From contig JBHEMU010000158.1 of the NCBI GenBank assembly GCA_046262415.1, positions 1-56,220 of the forward strand: DNA of 56,220 nucleotides, given 5' to 3'. Under the pieces are notes generated by a model that was not told the DNA's origin, ran no database searches, and saw nothing but the letters and a program-made list of their open reading frames with translations. This document shows, one piece after another, positions 1 through 9,376 of the stretch. Positions within the stretch are counted from its first letter, which is position 1; every line of letters starts with the position of its first letter. A program made the position numbers and the translations under genes. Source of the stretch: JACDAS01 sp046262415 (GTDB lineage: Bacteria; Actinomycetota; Thermoleophilia; Gaiellales; Gaiellaceae).

Positions 1-1
1 C

Positions 2-901
2 ACCCAATGCTCCCGCCGCGCCGCCGGCGGACGCCCCGGCGACCGCATCTTCGGCCGCGACGCCTGCGCCGACCTTCGCCGCCTCACCGTCATCGCAACT
101 CCTCTCACTCAGGTGTTGCGACAACCGATTGAATCCGCCCAAGTGGCGCCGTCGCCGGATGATCCAGCGGCCGTGGTCGTGTCCATGCTCGCACAAAATC
201 TCAACTGGACATTTGTTGCGTTCCACCCACTGGAGTTCTATGAGCAGTTGCGGAACTCGGACATCCGGGTCGACGGCGAGGTCGTATGGCAAGGCCACCA
301 AGGACGCCAGGAGTTCGCATCATTCGATATCCGCGGTGATTTCATTTTCTTGGCGAATGGCGCGGTCGATCTCCGCGTCTCGAGCGTCCGGCTCGACGGA
401 ACCATCCGTCTCCTCGCAGCGCAACTGATTCAGCCCGCGAATCTCCAAATCTCAGCAACGGGGCGAACGCAGTTGTGGCTGGGCGGCCGGTTCGCCGATT
501 CGTATCCATGGAGTCAATATCCGTCCGAGCTTGAGGCGCCTGTCACCCCAGAGCCAGCCACAGAGCTTGAGCGACTCCTTGCCCGCTGTGCCGAGAGATT
601 GCCTGCCGGATCGCCTTTAACCCTCAACCGGGACTACATGCCGGTTGAAGATCAACGTCTCGCCTGGCTCGATCGCGAGTTCTCAACCGACCACTTCTCG
701 CTCATGGTCCGATTCCTCGTTGATCATCAACTCGCGACAGCCCAGGCCGCACAGGCGTCGGGATCAACACCCATGGTGCGAGTTCACTTCCGCTGGAACT
801 GGGAGCGTCTGCTCCAGGCCCTTCGCACGCCTCATCTCGTCGATCACGAGCTCGCCGAGAGGATGGGCGAACTGCAGCAGATCCTGCCGAATCGCAGGTG
901 A
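2..901 (+). CDS. Hypothetical protein, possibly 5'-truncated by the window edge
   Basis: I do not recognise this protein. The frame is open from position 2 to the TGA at 901, and the first ordinary start codon in it is a GTG at 113, giving 262 residues. No stop separates that GTG from the window edge, so the true start may lie outside. No signal peptide or membrane segment is visible. The last third is rich in charged helical sequence (ELERLLARC, RWNWERLLQALR). Base composition is clearly lower in GC than the rest of the window, and codons such as AAT, TTT and CAA are frequent. The gene ends 40 bp from the 3' end of tRNA-Val. Foreign origin is inferred from composition and position only. Confidence 0.5.
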   Translation, partial: TQCSRRAAGGRPGDRIFGRDACADLRRLTVIATPLTQVLRQPIESAQVAPSPDDPAAVVVSMLAQNLNWTFVAFHPLEFYEQLRNSDIRVDGEVVWQGHQGRQEFASFDIRGDFIFLANGAVDLRVSSVRLDGTIRLLAAQLIQPANLQISATGRTQLWLGGRFADSYPWSQYPSELEAPVTPEPATELERLLARCAERLPAGSPLTLNRDYMPVEDQRLAWLDREFSTDHFSLMVRFLVDHQLATAQAAQASGSTPMVRVHFRWNWERLLQALRTPHLVDHELAERMGELQQILPNRR

Positions 902-940
902 ACCCTTGCTGGCGTACGTGTCTTGTTGTAAATGCAACAA

Positions 941-1013
941 TGGGCGGTACTGGGCTCGAACCAGTGACCCCCAGCTTGTCGAGCTGGTGCTCTCCCAACT
1001 GAGCTAACCGCCC
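941..1013 (-). tRNA. tRNA-Val (anticodon GAC)
   Basis: On the minus strand a full cloverleaf can be drawn: a 7-bp acceptor stem GGGCGGT/ACCGCCC, a D stem GCTC/GAGC, an anticodon stem CCAGC/GCTGG enclosing the loop TCGACAA, and a T arm ACTGG-TTCGAGC-CCAGT. The anticodon is GAC, reading valine GUC/GUU codons. The discriminator base is A at position 941 and CCA is not encoded. An inverted repeat TTGTTG/CAACAA (923-940) directly follows the 3' end. The lower-GC gene lies on that 3' side, where integrases usually insert. Confidence 0.95.
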
Positions 1014-1054
1014 TGGGGCGACGATTGTAGCCCAGCGCGCCCCCGCCCCGGGCG

Positions 1055-3876
1055 CTACCGCTGGAGCCGCAGGTGCCACGCCCCTCGCCCGTGCGTGGCC
1101 GCGTACAGCACCTTGCCGTTGCGGGAGAGCGTCAGGCCGAAAACGGCCACCGGCGGCAGGCTCGGAGCGGCCTCGGCCCACTCCCGGCCGCGCCGCGGCA
1201 GGCGCAGGACGCCGAAGTCCGTGCCCGCGTAGAGGTCGCCCGTGCGGGCGTCTCGGACGAGGTCGGTGATCGGCTGGTCGCCGAGGTTGAAGCTCAGGTT
1301 CTTCCAGGTCGCCCGGCCGGCGCCGTTGACGACCACCTCGAAGACGTGCCCGGCCTCGTCGTCCGGCGTGTACGCGTCGTAGCCGGAGAACGAGACCCAC
1401 GCGCGACGGGGATTGCGCGGGTCGACCGTGATGCTGCTGACGAAGCGCGGCGGCGTGCCCGGCCGGCCCTTCCTCGTCGGACGGTCGATGCGCCGGAAAC
1501 GGACGGCGCGCGCCGGAGCGTCAGCGTTGGAGGAGATGAAGACCCGCCCCGCCAGCGTCGCCGCCCACAGGGTGCGGCGATCCCCCGGAGCGCGCTCGAC
1601 CGCGACCACGAAGCGCCCGTACCGGCCGTTGCCGAACGAGGAGCCCGTGAGGTCGGGCCCGAGCGGGACCCAGTCGCCGCAGACGGCCGAGATCGACACA
1701 GCCGTCCACTCGTTGCAGCGGGCCTCGAGCACGGGGCGGGCGCCGCCGTTCCGCTTCGTGCGCCACACGTGCTGGAGGCCGACGAAGAGCGTCCCCGGCA
1801 CCCGCGGGTCGACCGTCACCGGCATGTAGAAGCTCGAATCCTCGCCGCTCGCCGCGAGCGGGTAGTGGATCAGATTCCAGCCGGACGGGACACCGCCCCG
1901 GAAGTTGACGCTGATCGTCGTCCCGAAGTGCGTGTGGAAGCGGATCCGCGGGTTGCGGAGCGCGATCCCCGACTGGCCGCCGTCGCCGGGCGCCGTCTGC
2001 CTCCAGCCGCCCTGCGGCGTGTACGACCAGGTGCCGTTGTCCTGGGCGCCGGCGAGCAGCTCGCCTTCGACCGGCCCGGTCGACACGCTCTGCAGCTGCA
2101 GGGTCGGCAGGCCGGCGTTGAGGCTGACGATGCGCGCGGGTACGCGCGAGAGCCAGCGGCTGCAGCGGGAGAGGGACTGCGGGTCGAGGTCGCGGAAGCG
2201 GCAGTTCGCCGAGACGGTGACGTAACGGTTGCTCGTCCTCACGACGCCGCCGTCGGAGCCGAGGAACACGACTTCGGGATCGTCGGGCGAGAAGACGATC
2301 ACGTGCTGGTCGGGGTGCATCACGAACGCGGGCGACTGCGCGTCGGCGGTCAGGTCGGTGAAGCGGACGCCGGCGTCGGTCGACCGGACGATGGTGCGGC
2401 CGTTGGAGCCGCCCTGCCACGCCTCCTCGTACTGGAACATGCCGCCGAGCCAGACCGTGTTCGGCTTGCCGGGCGGCGTCGCGACCACGTTCGTGAAGTC
2501 GCACTGCTCCTGGCAGTACCGGTACGAGTCGTAGGCGCCGCCCCGGGAGAGGGGGTTCGAGAGCCGCTTCCACAGCGGTTCCCCCCGCGCGGCCCGACGA
2601 GCCGCCGCGCCCCGACGCCCGCGTCGTCGAGGCGGTAGAGGTCGGCGACGCCGCGGCCGTGGTCGCCGAAGCTCGCCCCGGGGTCGCTGTCGCCGAGGTA
2701 GATCCGCGTGCGCCGGCCGAGGTCCGCGAGCGCGAACTGCACGCGACCCGCGCTCTCGACCGTGCGGTTCATCGTGCGGAAGACGAGGTGGAAGCTGCCG
2801 TCCCGGTCGAGCCTGCGGGAGAGGCGGTAGAGGCCCTTCCCGATCACGGCGGCGTAGACCGCGGCGGGGTCGTTCGGGTCGAGCGCGATCTGGTTGACGT
2901 CCCTGGTCCACGAGCCGTACGAGGTCGTCGCCGTCACCCGGAACAGTCGCTCGAAGCTCCGGCCCCCGTCCGTGGAGCGGTAGACGCCGGCCGGGGCCGC
3001 GTCCGGAGGCACGTCCTGCCCGCCCGAGACCGAGCTCGAGCCGCGGAAGGAGCTCGCGGTCGAGACGTAGATCGTGTCCGGGTTCCGCGGGTGGACGAGG
3101 ATGCCGGAGACGGCGCGGTTCCGGGCGAAGGCGGTGCCCTCGAGCGGCTCCCACCTGTCGCCGCCTTCGGTCGTCTTGAAGACGCCCGTACCGGCCTCGG
3201 AGTCGGCGGTCGCGCCGAGTTCGCCCGTGCCCGCGTAAAGCGTGTTGCCGGAGCGGTCGCTCGGGTCGACGGCGAGCGCGCCGATCGCCATGCTCGTCAG
3301 CCCCGTCGAGGCGGCGACCCAGCGCGGCGCGTCGACGAGCGCGTCGCGCGTCCGGAAGACGCCGCCGCCCGCGGCGCCGACCCAGAGGCGGCAGTTCCGC
3401 GGCACGCACCGAGTGCCGATCGCGAGCGCGGTGACGCGGCCCGAGTCCGTCGAGGGCCGGGCCCGGTTCTGAGTGTGGTTCGACGGCAGGGCGTCGAAGC
3501 GCGACGGGCCGAGCTGCCGCCACATCCGCGGCGGTCCCGTGCTGGGGGCCGCCGACAGCGGCAGGCGGGTGAACGACGCGCGAGCGTCCTGCGCCTGCTC
3601 GAACTCGATCCGCGGCCGTGGATACGCGCGCAGGGCGGCCGCGGCCTCGAAGACGTCCAGCTGGCTCTGGATTCCCTCCTCGCGCCGCTCGGAGCCGCTC
3701 GACTGCCCTGCGAGGCGGGTGACCTGCGGCGTGCCGCCGAAGAAGTACCCGCTCGAACGGCGCAGCTCAGGTGCTCCCGCGGACACCGGCTCTCGCTTCT
3801 CCTCGGCGCGCAGCAGGACGACGGCCAGCACCGCCGCGCCCGCCGCCACCGGGAGAATCGACCACCACCGCCTCAT
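1055..3876 (-). pseudogene. BNR/sortilin-like beta-propeller protein, frameshifted
   Basis: The N-terminal frame starts at ATG 3876 with a signal anchor (MRRWWSILPVAAGAAVLAVVLL) and carries BNR-type repeats such as VYRSTDGGRSFERLF and VFKTTEGGDRWEPL. Near 2585 the coding signal moves to another frame, which continues EPLWKRLSNPLSRGGAYD and ends ATHGRGAWHLRLQR at 1055. Adding one base to the C6 run at 2581-2586 joins both parts into one protein of 940 residues, so I treat this as one gene. Proteins of this type are exported WD40/YVTN/BNR beta-propellers of unknown substrate, often annotated as glycosyl hydrolases on fold alone. It starts 3 nt after the lipoprotein stop, so it is the last gene of the pcrA operon. 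Whether the frameshift is real cannot be decided from sequence. Confidence 0.75.
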
Positions 3877-3879
3877 CTC

Positions 3880-4032
3880 TCAGTCGCCACCGTAATCGCC
3901 GTTCCCGGTCTCGGTCGTGGCGGCCGGCTCGGTCGCCGGCACCGGACCCCCCTCGTCGTCGGAGCACCCGGCCAGCCCGAGCGCGAGCCCGGCGGCCGCA
4001 AGCGCCGCGAGCGCGAGCGCGCGCCTGATCAA
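3880..4032 (-). CDS. Small lipoprotein (50 aa)
   Basis: Translation from TTG 4032 gives MIRRALALAALAAAGLALGL followed by the lipobox LAGC with the lipidated cysteine at residue 23. A short acidic, Pro/Thr-rich tail (SDDEGGPVPATEPAATTETG) follows and the protein ends NGDYGGD. The start is chosen because its TTGA overlaps the stop of the acetyltransferase gene upstream, and the stop lies 3 nt before the ATG of the propeller gene. The protein should be a membrane-anchored extracytoplasmic peptide. Its function is unknown; the co-transcribed propeller protein is also exported, so a shared role at the cell surface is possible. Confidence 0.65.
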   Translation of the reverse strand: MIRRALALAALAAAGLALGLAGCSDDEGGPVPATEPAATTETGNGDYGGD

Positions 4033-5243
4033 AAGATCTCGGGGCACCACGGCTTTCGGTCGGTGCGGAAGATCCCGTCTGCCCTGGCGACGGCGCCTGC
4101 GACGACCTCCTCCAGACGGCCGGCGCGCTGCAGGTCGGCGAACGTGAAGCCGCCGAGGTAGGCACAGCCGAGCTCGCACACGCCGAGGCGCAGATCCGGC
4201 TCGGCGTCCGTTCGGCGCGCCCGGCCTCCCTCGAGCAGCCAGCGGCCCTCGTTCCACGGGCAGAACGAGTCCGACACCTCGAGGACGAGCCGCCCGTCGC
4301 CCAGGTAGTCGCGGCCGGACAGGGCCGTGGGGACGTCGAGCAGCCGAAGCCAGAGGGCGTCGGCGCTCCGGAAGCTCAGCCGGCGCGACTCGGCGAGGAG
4401 CAGGACGAGCGGGTGGTCGACCGGCAGCAACGCCGCCGTGAAGGTCGCCGTCCAGTCCAGATCGAGCAGGTAGCGCCAGACCTCCTTGGTCGCCCGAGGC
4501 GAGGTTGCGAAGCACTCGATCACCCGCACCTTGCTCGTGGCGGAGGCGCCCGCCCAGGACGGGTGGTGGCGGTAGACCGCGTACGCCTCGGGTGTCCCGT
4601 CGAGCTCGATCACGACGCGGCGGTGCGGACCGCCTCCGTCACGCCTCTCGGCGGGGTCGAGCAGGACGCGGACCTCCCACCAGTCGCGCGTGCGCGTGTA
4701 CATGCCGGGCGTCTCGAGGCGAACGCGGTCGTAGACCCGGGGGAACACGTCGAGCGCCTCCTCGCGGTCGACGAACCGCGCCTCGGCCGTCCGGCGGAAG
4801 GGCGGCTCGAACGCCGTGTACTCGCGGCCGAGCTCGACGTCGCCGCAGAGCGACGCGACCCCGAAGCCGAAGCGGCCGTAGATCGTCGCCTCCGAGGCCC
4901 AGAGCGCCGCGAGCGGCTCACCGCGCTCGTGTGCCTCGTCGAGCTGCGCGCGCATCATCTGCGTCAGCGCGCCGCGGCGCCGGTGGGTCGGATGGACGCC
5001 GACCACCGTCGTCCCGCAGCAGGGCAGGACGGCGCCCGGAACGGTCAGGTCGAAGGCGAAGGCGCCCGCCCCCGCGATCACCCGGCCGTCCTCGAAGGCG
5101 GCGTGCATGCGCTCGAGCGGCAGCACGCGCCGGAACCGCTCGACGTGCTCCTCCGTGGGCTCGGCACCGAAGAACTGCCAGATCGGGGCGACCGCGGCGC
5201 CGAGCTCCTGCGGCGTCTCGCACCGCCGGACCTCGAACGTCAC
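4029..5243 (-). CDS. Eis-like GNAT family N-acetyltransferase
   Basis: This 404-residue protein has the length and layout of the Eis family: an N-terminal GNAT domain, a second degenerate GNAT-like region and a sterol-carrier-like C-terminal domain. The acetyl-CoA loop is visible as VVGVHPTHRRRGA (about residues 80-92), and a candidate catalytic Tyr lies in SEATIYGRFGFG (residue 122). The last residue is Phe (WCPEIF). In mycobacterial Eis the C-terminal Phe carboxylate takes part in catalysis, so this end looks functional. The family acetylates amines, including aminoglycosides in mycobacteria; the substrate here is unknown. The GTG start is chosen because GTGA overlaps the pcrA stop. Genes of this operon are coupled without gaps. 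Confidence 0.85.
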   Translation of the reverse strand: MTFEVRRCETPQELGAAVAPIWQFFGAEPTEEHVERFRRVLPLERMHAAFEDGRVIAGAGAFAFDLTVPGAVLPCCGTTVVGVHPTHRRRGALTQMMRAQLDEAHERGEPLAALWASEATIYGRFGFGVASLCGDVELGREYTAFEPPFRRTAEARFVDREEALDVFPRVYDRVRLETPGMYTRTRDWWEVRVLLDPAERRDGGGPHRRVVIELDGTPEAYAVYRHHPSWAGASATSKVRVIECFATSPRATKEVWRYLLDLDWTATFTAALLPVDHPLVLLLAESRRLSFRSADALWLRLLDVPTALSGRDYLGDGRLVLEVSDSFCPWNEGRWLLEGGRARRTDAEPDLRLGVCELGCAYLGGFTFADLQRAGRLEEVVAGAVARADGIFRTDRKPWCPEIF

Positions 5244-7399
5244 GCGATCCGCTCCAGGGGCGCGTACTCCAGCATCAGCCGCCGCTCCGCCTCGTCGCCC
5301 GCGAAGCGGACGGTGACGACGCCGCCGGGCTCGACCCGGGTCACGACGCCCTCGCCAAGCGTGCCGTGGCGCACCGAGTCGCCCGTCGAGAGGCTGGGCA
5401 GCTCCTCCCTCGGCCGGACGCCGGACGACGGCGGCGCGCCGTAGGCCGACCATGAGGCGGGCCGCAGCCGGTCGCGCTCCACCTCCCGCTCCGGCAGCTC
5501 GTCCAGGAAGCGCGAGGGCAGGTTGTAGCTCCGGTTCCCGTACAGCGAGCGCGCGGCGGCGTGCGTCAGCGCCAGGCGCTCCCTCGCCCGCGTCATGCCG
5601 ACGTAGCAGAGCCGCCGCTCCTCCTCGAGCCCGCCCTCCTCGACCGAGCGGGAGTGCGGGAAGATCCCCTCCTCCATGCCGATCATGAAGACGGCGCGGA
5701 ACTCGAGCCCCTTGGCGTTGTGCAGCGTCATCAGCGTCACGAGGCTCTCCCGCTCGGAGAGCGCGTCCTGGTCCGAGTAGAGCGAGATCTCCTGGAGGAA
5801 GGTCGAGAGGCCCGGATCCTCGGCCGCGGCCTGATACTCCTGCGCGACCCCGACGAGCTCCTGCAGGTTCTCGGTCCGCCCCTGCGCCTCGATCGTCCGC
5901 TCCGCCTCGAGCGCCTCGAGGTAGCCGCTCCGGTCGAGCACGCGCTGGACCAGCTCCGGGAGCTCCAGCTCGAGCGCGCCCGCCTGGAGCGACTGCAGCA
6001 GCGTCCGGAAGCCCTGCACAGCCTTCAGCGGCGCGCCGCCGACGCCCGCCTCCTCCGGGCGCTCGAGCGCCTCCCAGAGCGAGATCCCCTGCGCGTCGGC
6101 GAAGGTCTGCAGGCGTGCGAGCGAGGCGTCGCCGATGCCGCGGCGCGGGCGGTTCGCGATCCGGCGCAGGCTGACGGCGTCGTAGGGGTTGTCGATCACC
6201 TGTAGGTAGGCGATCACGTCCTTGATCTCGGCCCGCTCGTAGAAGCGCGGGCCGCCGATCACCTGGTAGGGCACCTCGGATCGCACCAGCACGTCCTCGA
6301 GCACGCGCGACTGCGCGTTCGTGCGGTAGAAGACCGCGATCTCGCTGCCCGCGTGCCCCTCGTCGACGAGCGAGGCGATCTCGGCCGTGACGTACCGCGC
6401 CTCCGAGTGCTCGTCCTCGACCTCGATCACGCGCACTGGATCGCCGTCGCCGAGGTCGGACCAGAGGTTCTTCTCCTTGCGCTCGGCGTTGTGGGCGATT
6501 GTGGCGTTGGCGGCGCGGAGGATCGTGTTCGTCGAGCGGTAGTTCTGCTCGAGCGCGATCGTGCGCGTCTCGCCGAAGTCGCGCTCGAACTCGAGGATGT
6601 TGCGGATGTCGGCTCCGCGGAAGCTGTACACCGACTGGTCCGGATCGCCGACCGCGCAGACGTTGCGGTGCGTCGCGGCGAGCAGCTGGAGCAGCCGGTA
6701 CTGCGCGTGGTTCGTGTCCTGGTACTCGTCCACGAGGACGTAGCGGAAAGCCTTCTGCCAGCGCTCGAGCGCCTCCGGGAACCGCTCGAGCACGTCGACG
6801 GTCAGGTAGAGCAGGTCGTCGAAGTCGACCGCGTTCGAGGCGAAGAGCCGGCGCTGGTAGAGCTCGTACACGTCGGCGACCGTCTGGTCGTAGAAGGAGG
6901 CGACCCGCCGGCGGTAGTCGTCCGGTCCGATCAGCTGGTTCTTCGCCTTCGAGATCTGCGCGTGGATGCCGCGCGGGGCGAACCGCTTCGGGTCGCGCTC
7001 GAGCTCCTCGAGGCACGCCTTGACGAGGCGGACCTGGTCGGCCTGGTCGTAGATCGTAAAGTTCGAGCGGTAGCCGAGGCGCGCGGCCTCGCGGCGCAGG
7101 ATCCGCCCGCAGGCCGCGTGGAAGGTGAGGATCCAGATCGAGCGGGCGGTCGAGCCGAGCAGGTGCTCGAGCCGCTCCTTCATCTCCCCCGCGGCCTTGT
7201 TCGTGAAGGTGATCGCCAGGATCTCCTGCGGCTTGACGCCGCATGCGCCGATCAGGTGGGCGACCCGGTGCGTGAGGACGCGTGTCTTCCCCGAGCCCGC
7301 TCCGGCGACGACGAGGAGCGGACCCTCGGTCGTGAGAACCGCCTCGCGCTGGGCGTCGTTCAGGTCGGAGAGGTACTGCTCGGGGGAGGCGACGGCCAT
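5240..7399 (-). CDS. pcrA: ATP-dependent DNA helicase PcrA/UvrD
   Basis: A superfamily 1A 3'-5' helicase of 719 residues, normal for PcrA. It acts in nucleotide excision repair, replication restart and removal of RecA filaments. Visible motifs are the Q-like region LNDAQREAV, Walker A AGAGSGKT (32-39), motif Ia LAITFTNKAAGEM, Walker B/motif II DEYQDTN (224-230), motif III GDPDQSVYSFRGAD, motif IV EQNYRS, motif V TLMTLHNAKGLEF and motif VI YVGMTRARERL. The C-terminus holds the Tudor-like module (GDSVRHGTLGEGVV), which contacts RNA polymerase in this family. The start ATG at 7399 has no clear Shine-Dalgarno but lies 6 nt after a TACGAT -10 box. It heads the operon with the acetyltransferase, lipoprotein and propeller genes. 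Confidence 0.97.
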   Translation of the reverse strand: MAVASPEQYLSDLNDAQREAVLTTEGPLLVVAGAGSGKTRVLTHRVAHLIGACGVKPQEILAITFTNKAAGEMKERLEHLLGSTARSIWILTFHAACGRILRREAARLGYRSNFTIYDQADQVRLVKACLEELERDPKRFAPRGIHAQISKAKNQLIGPDDYRRRVASFYDQTVADVYELYQRRLFASNAVDFDDLLYLTVDVLERFPEALERWQKAFRYVLVDEYQDTNHAQYRLLQLLAATHRNVCAVGDPDQSVYSFRGADIRNILEFERDFGETRTIALEQNYRSTNTILRAANATIAHNAERKEKNLWSDLGDGDPVRVIEVEDEHSEARYVTAEIASLVDEGHAGSEIAVFYRTNAQSRVLEDVLVRSEVPYQVIGGPRFYERAEIKDVIAYLQVIDNPYDAVSLRRIANRPRRGIGDASLARLQTFADAQGISLWEALERPEEAGVGGAPLKAVQGFRTLLQSLQAGALELELPELVQRVLDRSGYLEALEAERTIEAQGRTENLQELVGVAQEYQAAAEDPGLSTFLQEISLYSDQDALSERESLVTLMTLHNAKGLEFRAVFMIGMEEGIFPHSRSVEEGGLEEERRLCYVGMTRARERLALTHAAARSLYGNRSYNLPSRFLDELPEREVERDRLRPASWSAYGAPPSSGVRPREELPSLSTGDSVRHGTLGEGVVTRVEPGGVVTVRFAGDEAERRLMLEYAPLERIA

Positions 7400-7405
7400 C
7401 GTTCG

Positions 7406-7411
7406 ATCGTA
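7406..7411 (-). promoter_or_regulatory. -10 box of pcrA (leaderless type)
   Basis: TACGAT read on the minus strand is separated by 6 nt from the pcrA ATG. That distance puts transcription start at or next to the start codon. No convincing -35 is visible. Confidence 0.5.
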
Positions 7412-7435
7412 GCGCCGCGAGATGGCGCCGCCGAA

Positions 7436-7470
7436 GCCACGGGGCGGGGCCTCCCTCCCCGCCCCGTGGC
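7436..7470 (-). terminator. Hairpin terminator between DUF4394 gene and pcrA
   Basis: A perfect 14-bp stem GCCACGGGGCGGGG / CCCCGCCCCGTGGC encloses a 7-nt loop. It lies 16 bp after the DUF4394 stop and before the pcrA promoter. No U-tract follows on either strand, so it would be a hairpin-only terminator or transcription barrier. Confidence 0.55.
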
Positions 7471-7486
7471 TCCCTTCGAGCGTCGG

Positions 7487-8638
7487 TCAGCTGACCGCGA
7501 CGACGGTCCTCCGGAGCACGGAGGCGTTGCCCGCGGCGTCGCGGGCCGTCACGGTCAGGCCGAGCCGCGCAGACCGCAGCGAGCGCACGAGCGTCCGGCC
7601 GGCATCGGTCAGGCGGATGCGGAGCCCGGCGCCGCCGGCGAGATCCGTGCTCACCGACGCCGAGCCGATCAGCCTCGTCCCGAGGCGGAGCTGCGCCTGG
7701 ATCGTGCACGCCTCCGAGCAGGTGGCGCGGAGCCCGACACCGGCCGCCGCGATCGCCTTGAGCCGCTTGGCTGCGAAGACCTCGACTGAGAGCGAGGGCG
7801 CGCTCGTGTCGGCGGGAGCGGCTCCGGCTGCGGCCAGGGCGCGGACGGGAGAGCGGCCGCCGATCCTGCCGACGAGCGTGGCCGCGCCGGTGGCGAGGCT
7901 GACGGTGTACAGCGTCGAGACGGCGTCGCCGGCCCGCTGGACCGCGAGGTACGCGGTGCCGTCGGACCCGGCGATGTCGAACCCGACGGCGTCGGTGGCG
8001 TCCACGCCCAGCGGCCCGACGGTGGCGAGGGTGCCCGCGTTCGGCGGACTCTGGAGCACGAGGGCGTCGCGGGCCGCGTCGATCCCGTACAGCTGTGTGG
8101 CCGTCGCCCCCGCGACGCTGTTCGTGTACCCGGCGCCGACGATTCGCGGCGCCGTGCCCGCGCCCCGATCGGAGGCCCCGTACGCGAGCCCGCCGTCGGT
8201 CACGGCGACGGCCCCCGTGTCCGGATGCAGCCTGAGGTTCTGCCGGGCGTCGCTCACGAGCCGGATGCGATCGACGGTCGGGTTGAAGTCGAAGCCGAAC
8301 GACGACCCGCTCAGTGCGGGATCGAGCCGTGCCGGCCCGACCGGGGCGGTCGCACCCGTGGCCGGGTCGATCGTGTAGAGCCGGCTCGAGCCGGCGAGGC
8401 CGTAGAGCTGTGACTTCGCGGGCCGCACGTCGAGCCCGACGATCTGCTCGCCGGCCGGAAGGCCGGTCAGGGCGGTGCGGGTGATCGCCTGCGGCGTGGC
8501 GCCGCCGAAGGCCACCAGCCGGTTCTTGCCGTCGATCCCGTACAGGCGTTCCGCGGCTTGCGCGTTCGAGGCATAGCCGGATGCCGCCACGGACGCGACG
8601 GCGAGCACTGCGAGCAGGTACCTGGGTGATGCGGGCAT
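7487..8638 (-). CDS. Secreted DUF4394 domain protein
   Basis: From the ATG at 8638 the 383-residue product begins MPASPRYLLAVLAVASVAASG, a signal peptide with likely cleavage after AQA. A DUF4394 beta-propeller-like region follows, with repeats such as RLYGIDGKNRLVAFGG, QLYGLAGSSRLYTIDPATG and QLYGIDAARDALV. The C-terminus is an Ig-like module (GLTVTARDAAGNASVLRRTV). The start is chosen for a very strong Shine-Dalgarno, AAGGAGG, 6 nt upstream. The same frame continues upstream without a stop through the anti-sigma gene, so a fused product cannot be excluded. DUF4394 proteins have no known biochemical activity; export is inferred from the signal peptide. Confidence 0.8.
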   Translation of the reverse strand: MPASPRYLLAVLAVASVAASGYASNAQAAERLYGIDGKNRLVAFGGATPQAITRTALTGLPAGEQIVGLDVRPAKSQLYGLAGSSRLYTIDPATGATAPVGPARLDPALSGSSFGFDFNPTVDRIRLVSDARQNLRLHPDTGAVAVTDGGLAYGASDRGAGTAPRIVGAGYTNSVAGATATQLYGIDAARDALVLQSPPNAGTLATVGPLGVDATDAVGFDIAGSDGTAYLAVQRAGDAVSTLYTVSLATGAATLVGRIGGRSPVRALAAAGAAPADTSAPSLSVEVFAAKRLKAIAAAGVGLRATCSEACTIQAQLRLGTRLIGSASVSTDLAGGAGLRIRLTDAGRTLVRSLRSARLGLTVTARDAAGNASVLRRTVVAVS

Positions 8639-9376
8639 TGCAACCTCCTTCGATGACGATGGAGGTGGGTTCGCACCACGACCCCGAATGGTTCGGCGAG
8701 CCACGGGGCGAAGGACCTCCGGGCCCGTCCGCTGCGGGCTTCCGTCGCCGGGCTCGACCGTGACGCTCAGCTCCGGGTACTTCTGCGGGTCGACCGCGGC
8801 CGCGAAGCGCACGTGCGAACGGCCCTGCTCGTCGGGGTGGAAGGTGCCCGCAGAGATCCGGTTGGGGCGCTCGAGCGCGTCGCCGGGCCCGACGAACCAG
8901 AGCTCGTAGTACTCCCCCGTCGGCAGGATCGGCAGGTCGTTCGTCCGGAACGTGATGACGCGGCCGATGCCGGTCTTCTTCACCTCTGCGGAGCCGTCGA
9001 TGGCGCCGCCGCGCGGATCGGTCAGCGCCACCCGCAGCTCGAACGTCCCCGGCGCGCCGTCGCCGCCGACCAGGGTGCCGGCGAAGACGGCCACGGCGAG
9101 CGCAGCCGCAGCCGCACCGGCGACGACGAGCCGGCGTGGCCAGCCTCTGCGAAGACGGAGGGCCGCTTGCGCGCCGCCGCCGCGCCCCTGTGCCGACGCG
9201 CGCTCGACCGCGAGGAAGGTCTTCGCCTCCAGGCCGAGGGGAACCTCGACCCGAGGAGCCGCGTGACGCAGGAGGTCGCCCGCGCGCCGCAGCTCCGCGA
9301 CCTCGGCCTGACAGAGGGGACACGCGGCCAGGTGCTGCTCGAAGCGCAGATCTGCACGCTCGCCGCCAGCGGCCAT
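8639..9376 (-). CDS. RskA-like anti-sigma factor, no own stop codon
   Basis: From ATG 9376 the protein has an HxxxCxxC zinc anti-sigma motif (HLAACPLC, residues 15-22), one membrane segment near residues 84-104 (LVVAGAAAAALAVAVFAGTLV) and an extracytoplasmic RskA-type domain (FELRVALTDPRGGAIDG ... GEYYELWFVGPG ... YPELSVTVEPGDGSPQRTGPEVL). Such proteins hold an ECF sigma factor at the membrane until a signal triggers proteolysis. Two oddities stand out. The usual ~20 residues before the zinc motif are missing or unrecognisable. The frame also has no stop and runs into the DUF4394 protein after 246 residues. No sigma gene lies next to it. Longer starts up to 9490 are possible but give non-homologous sequence. 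Confidence 0.7.
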
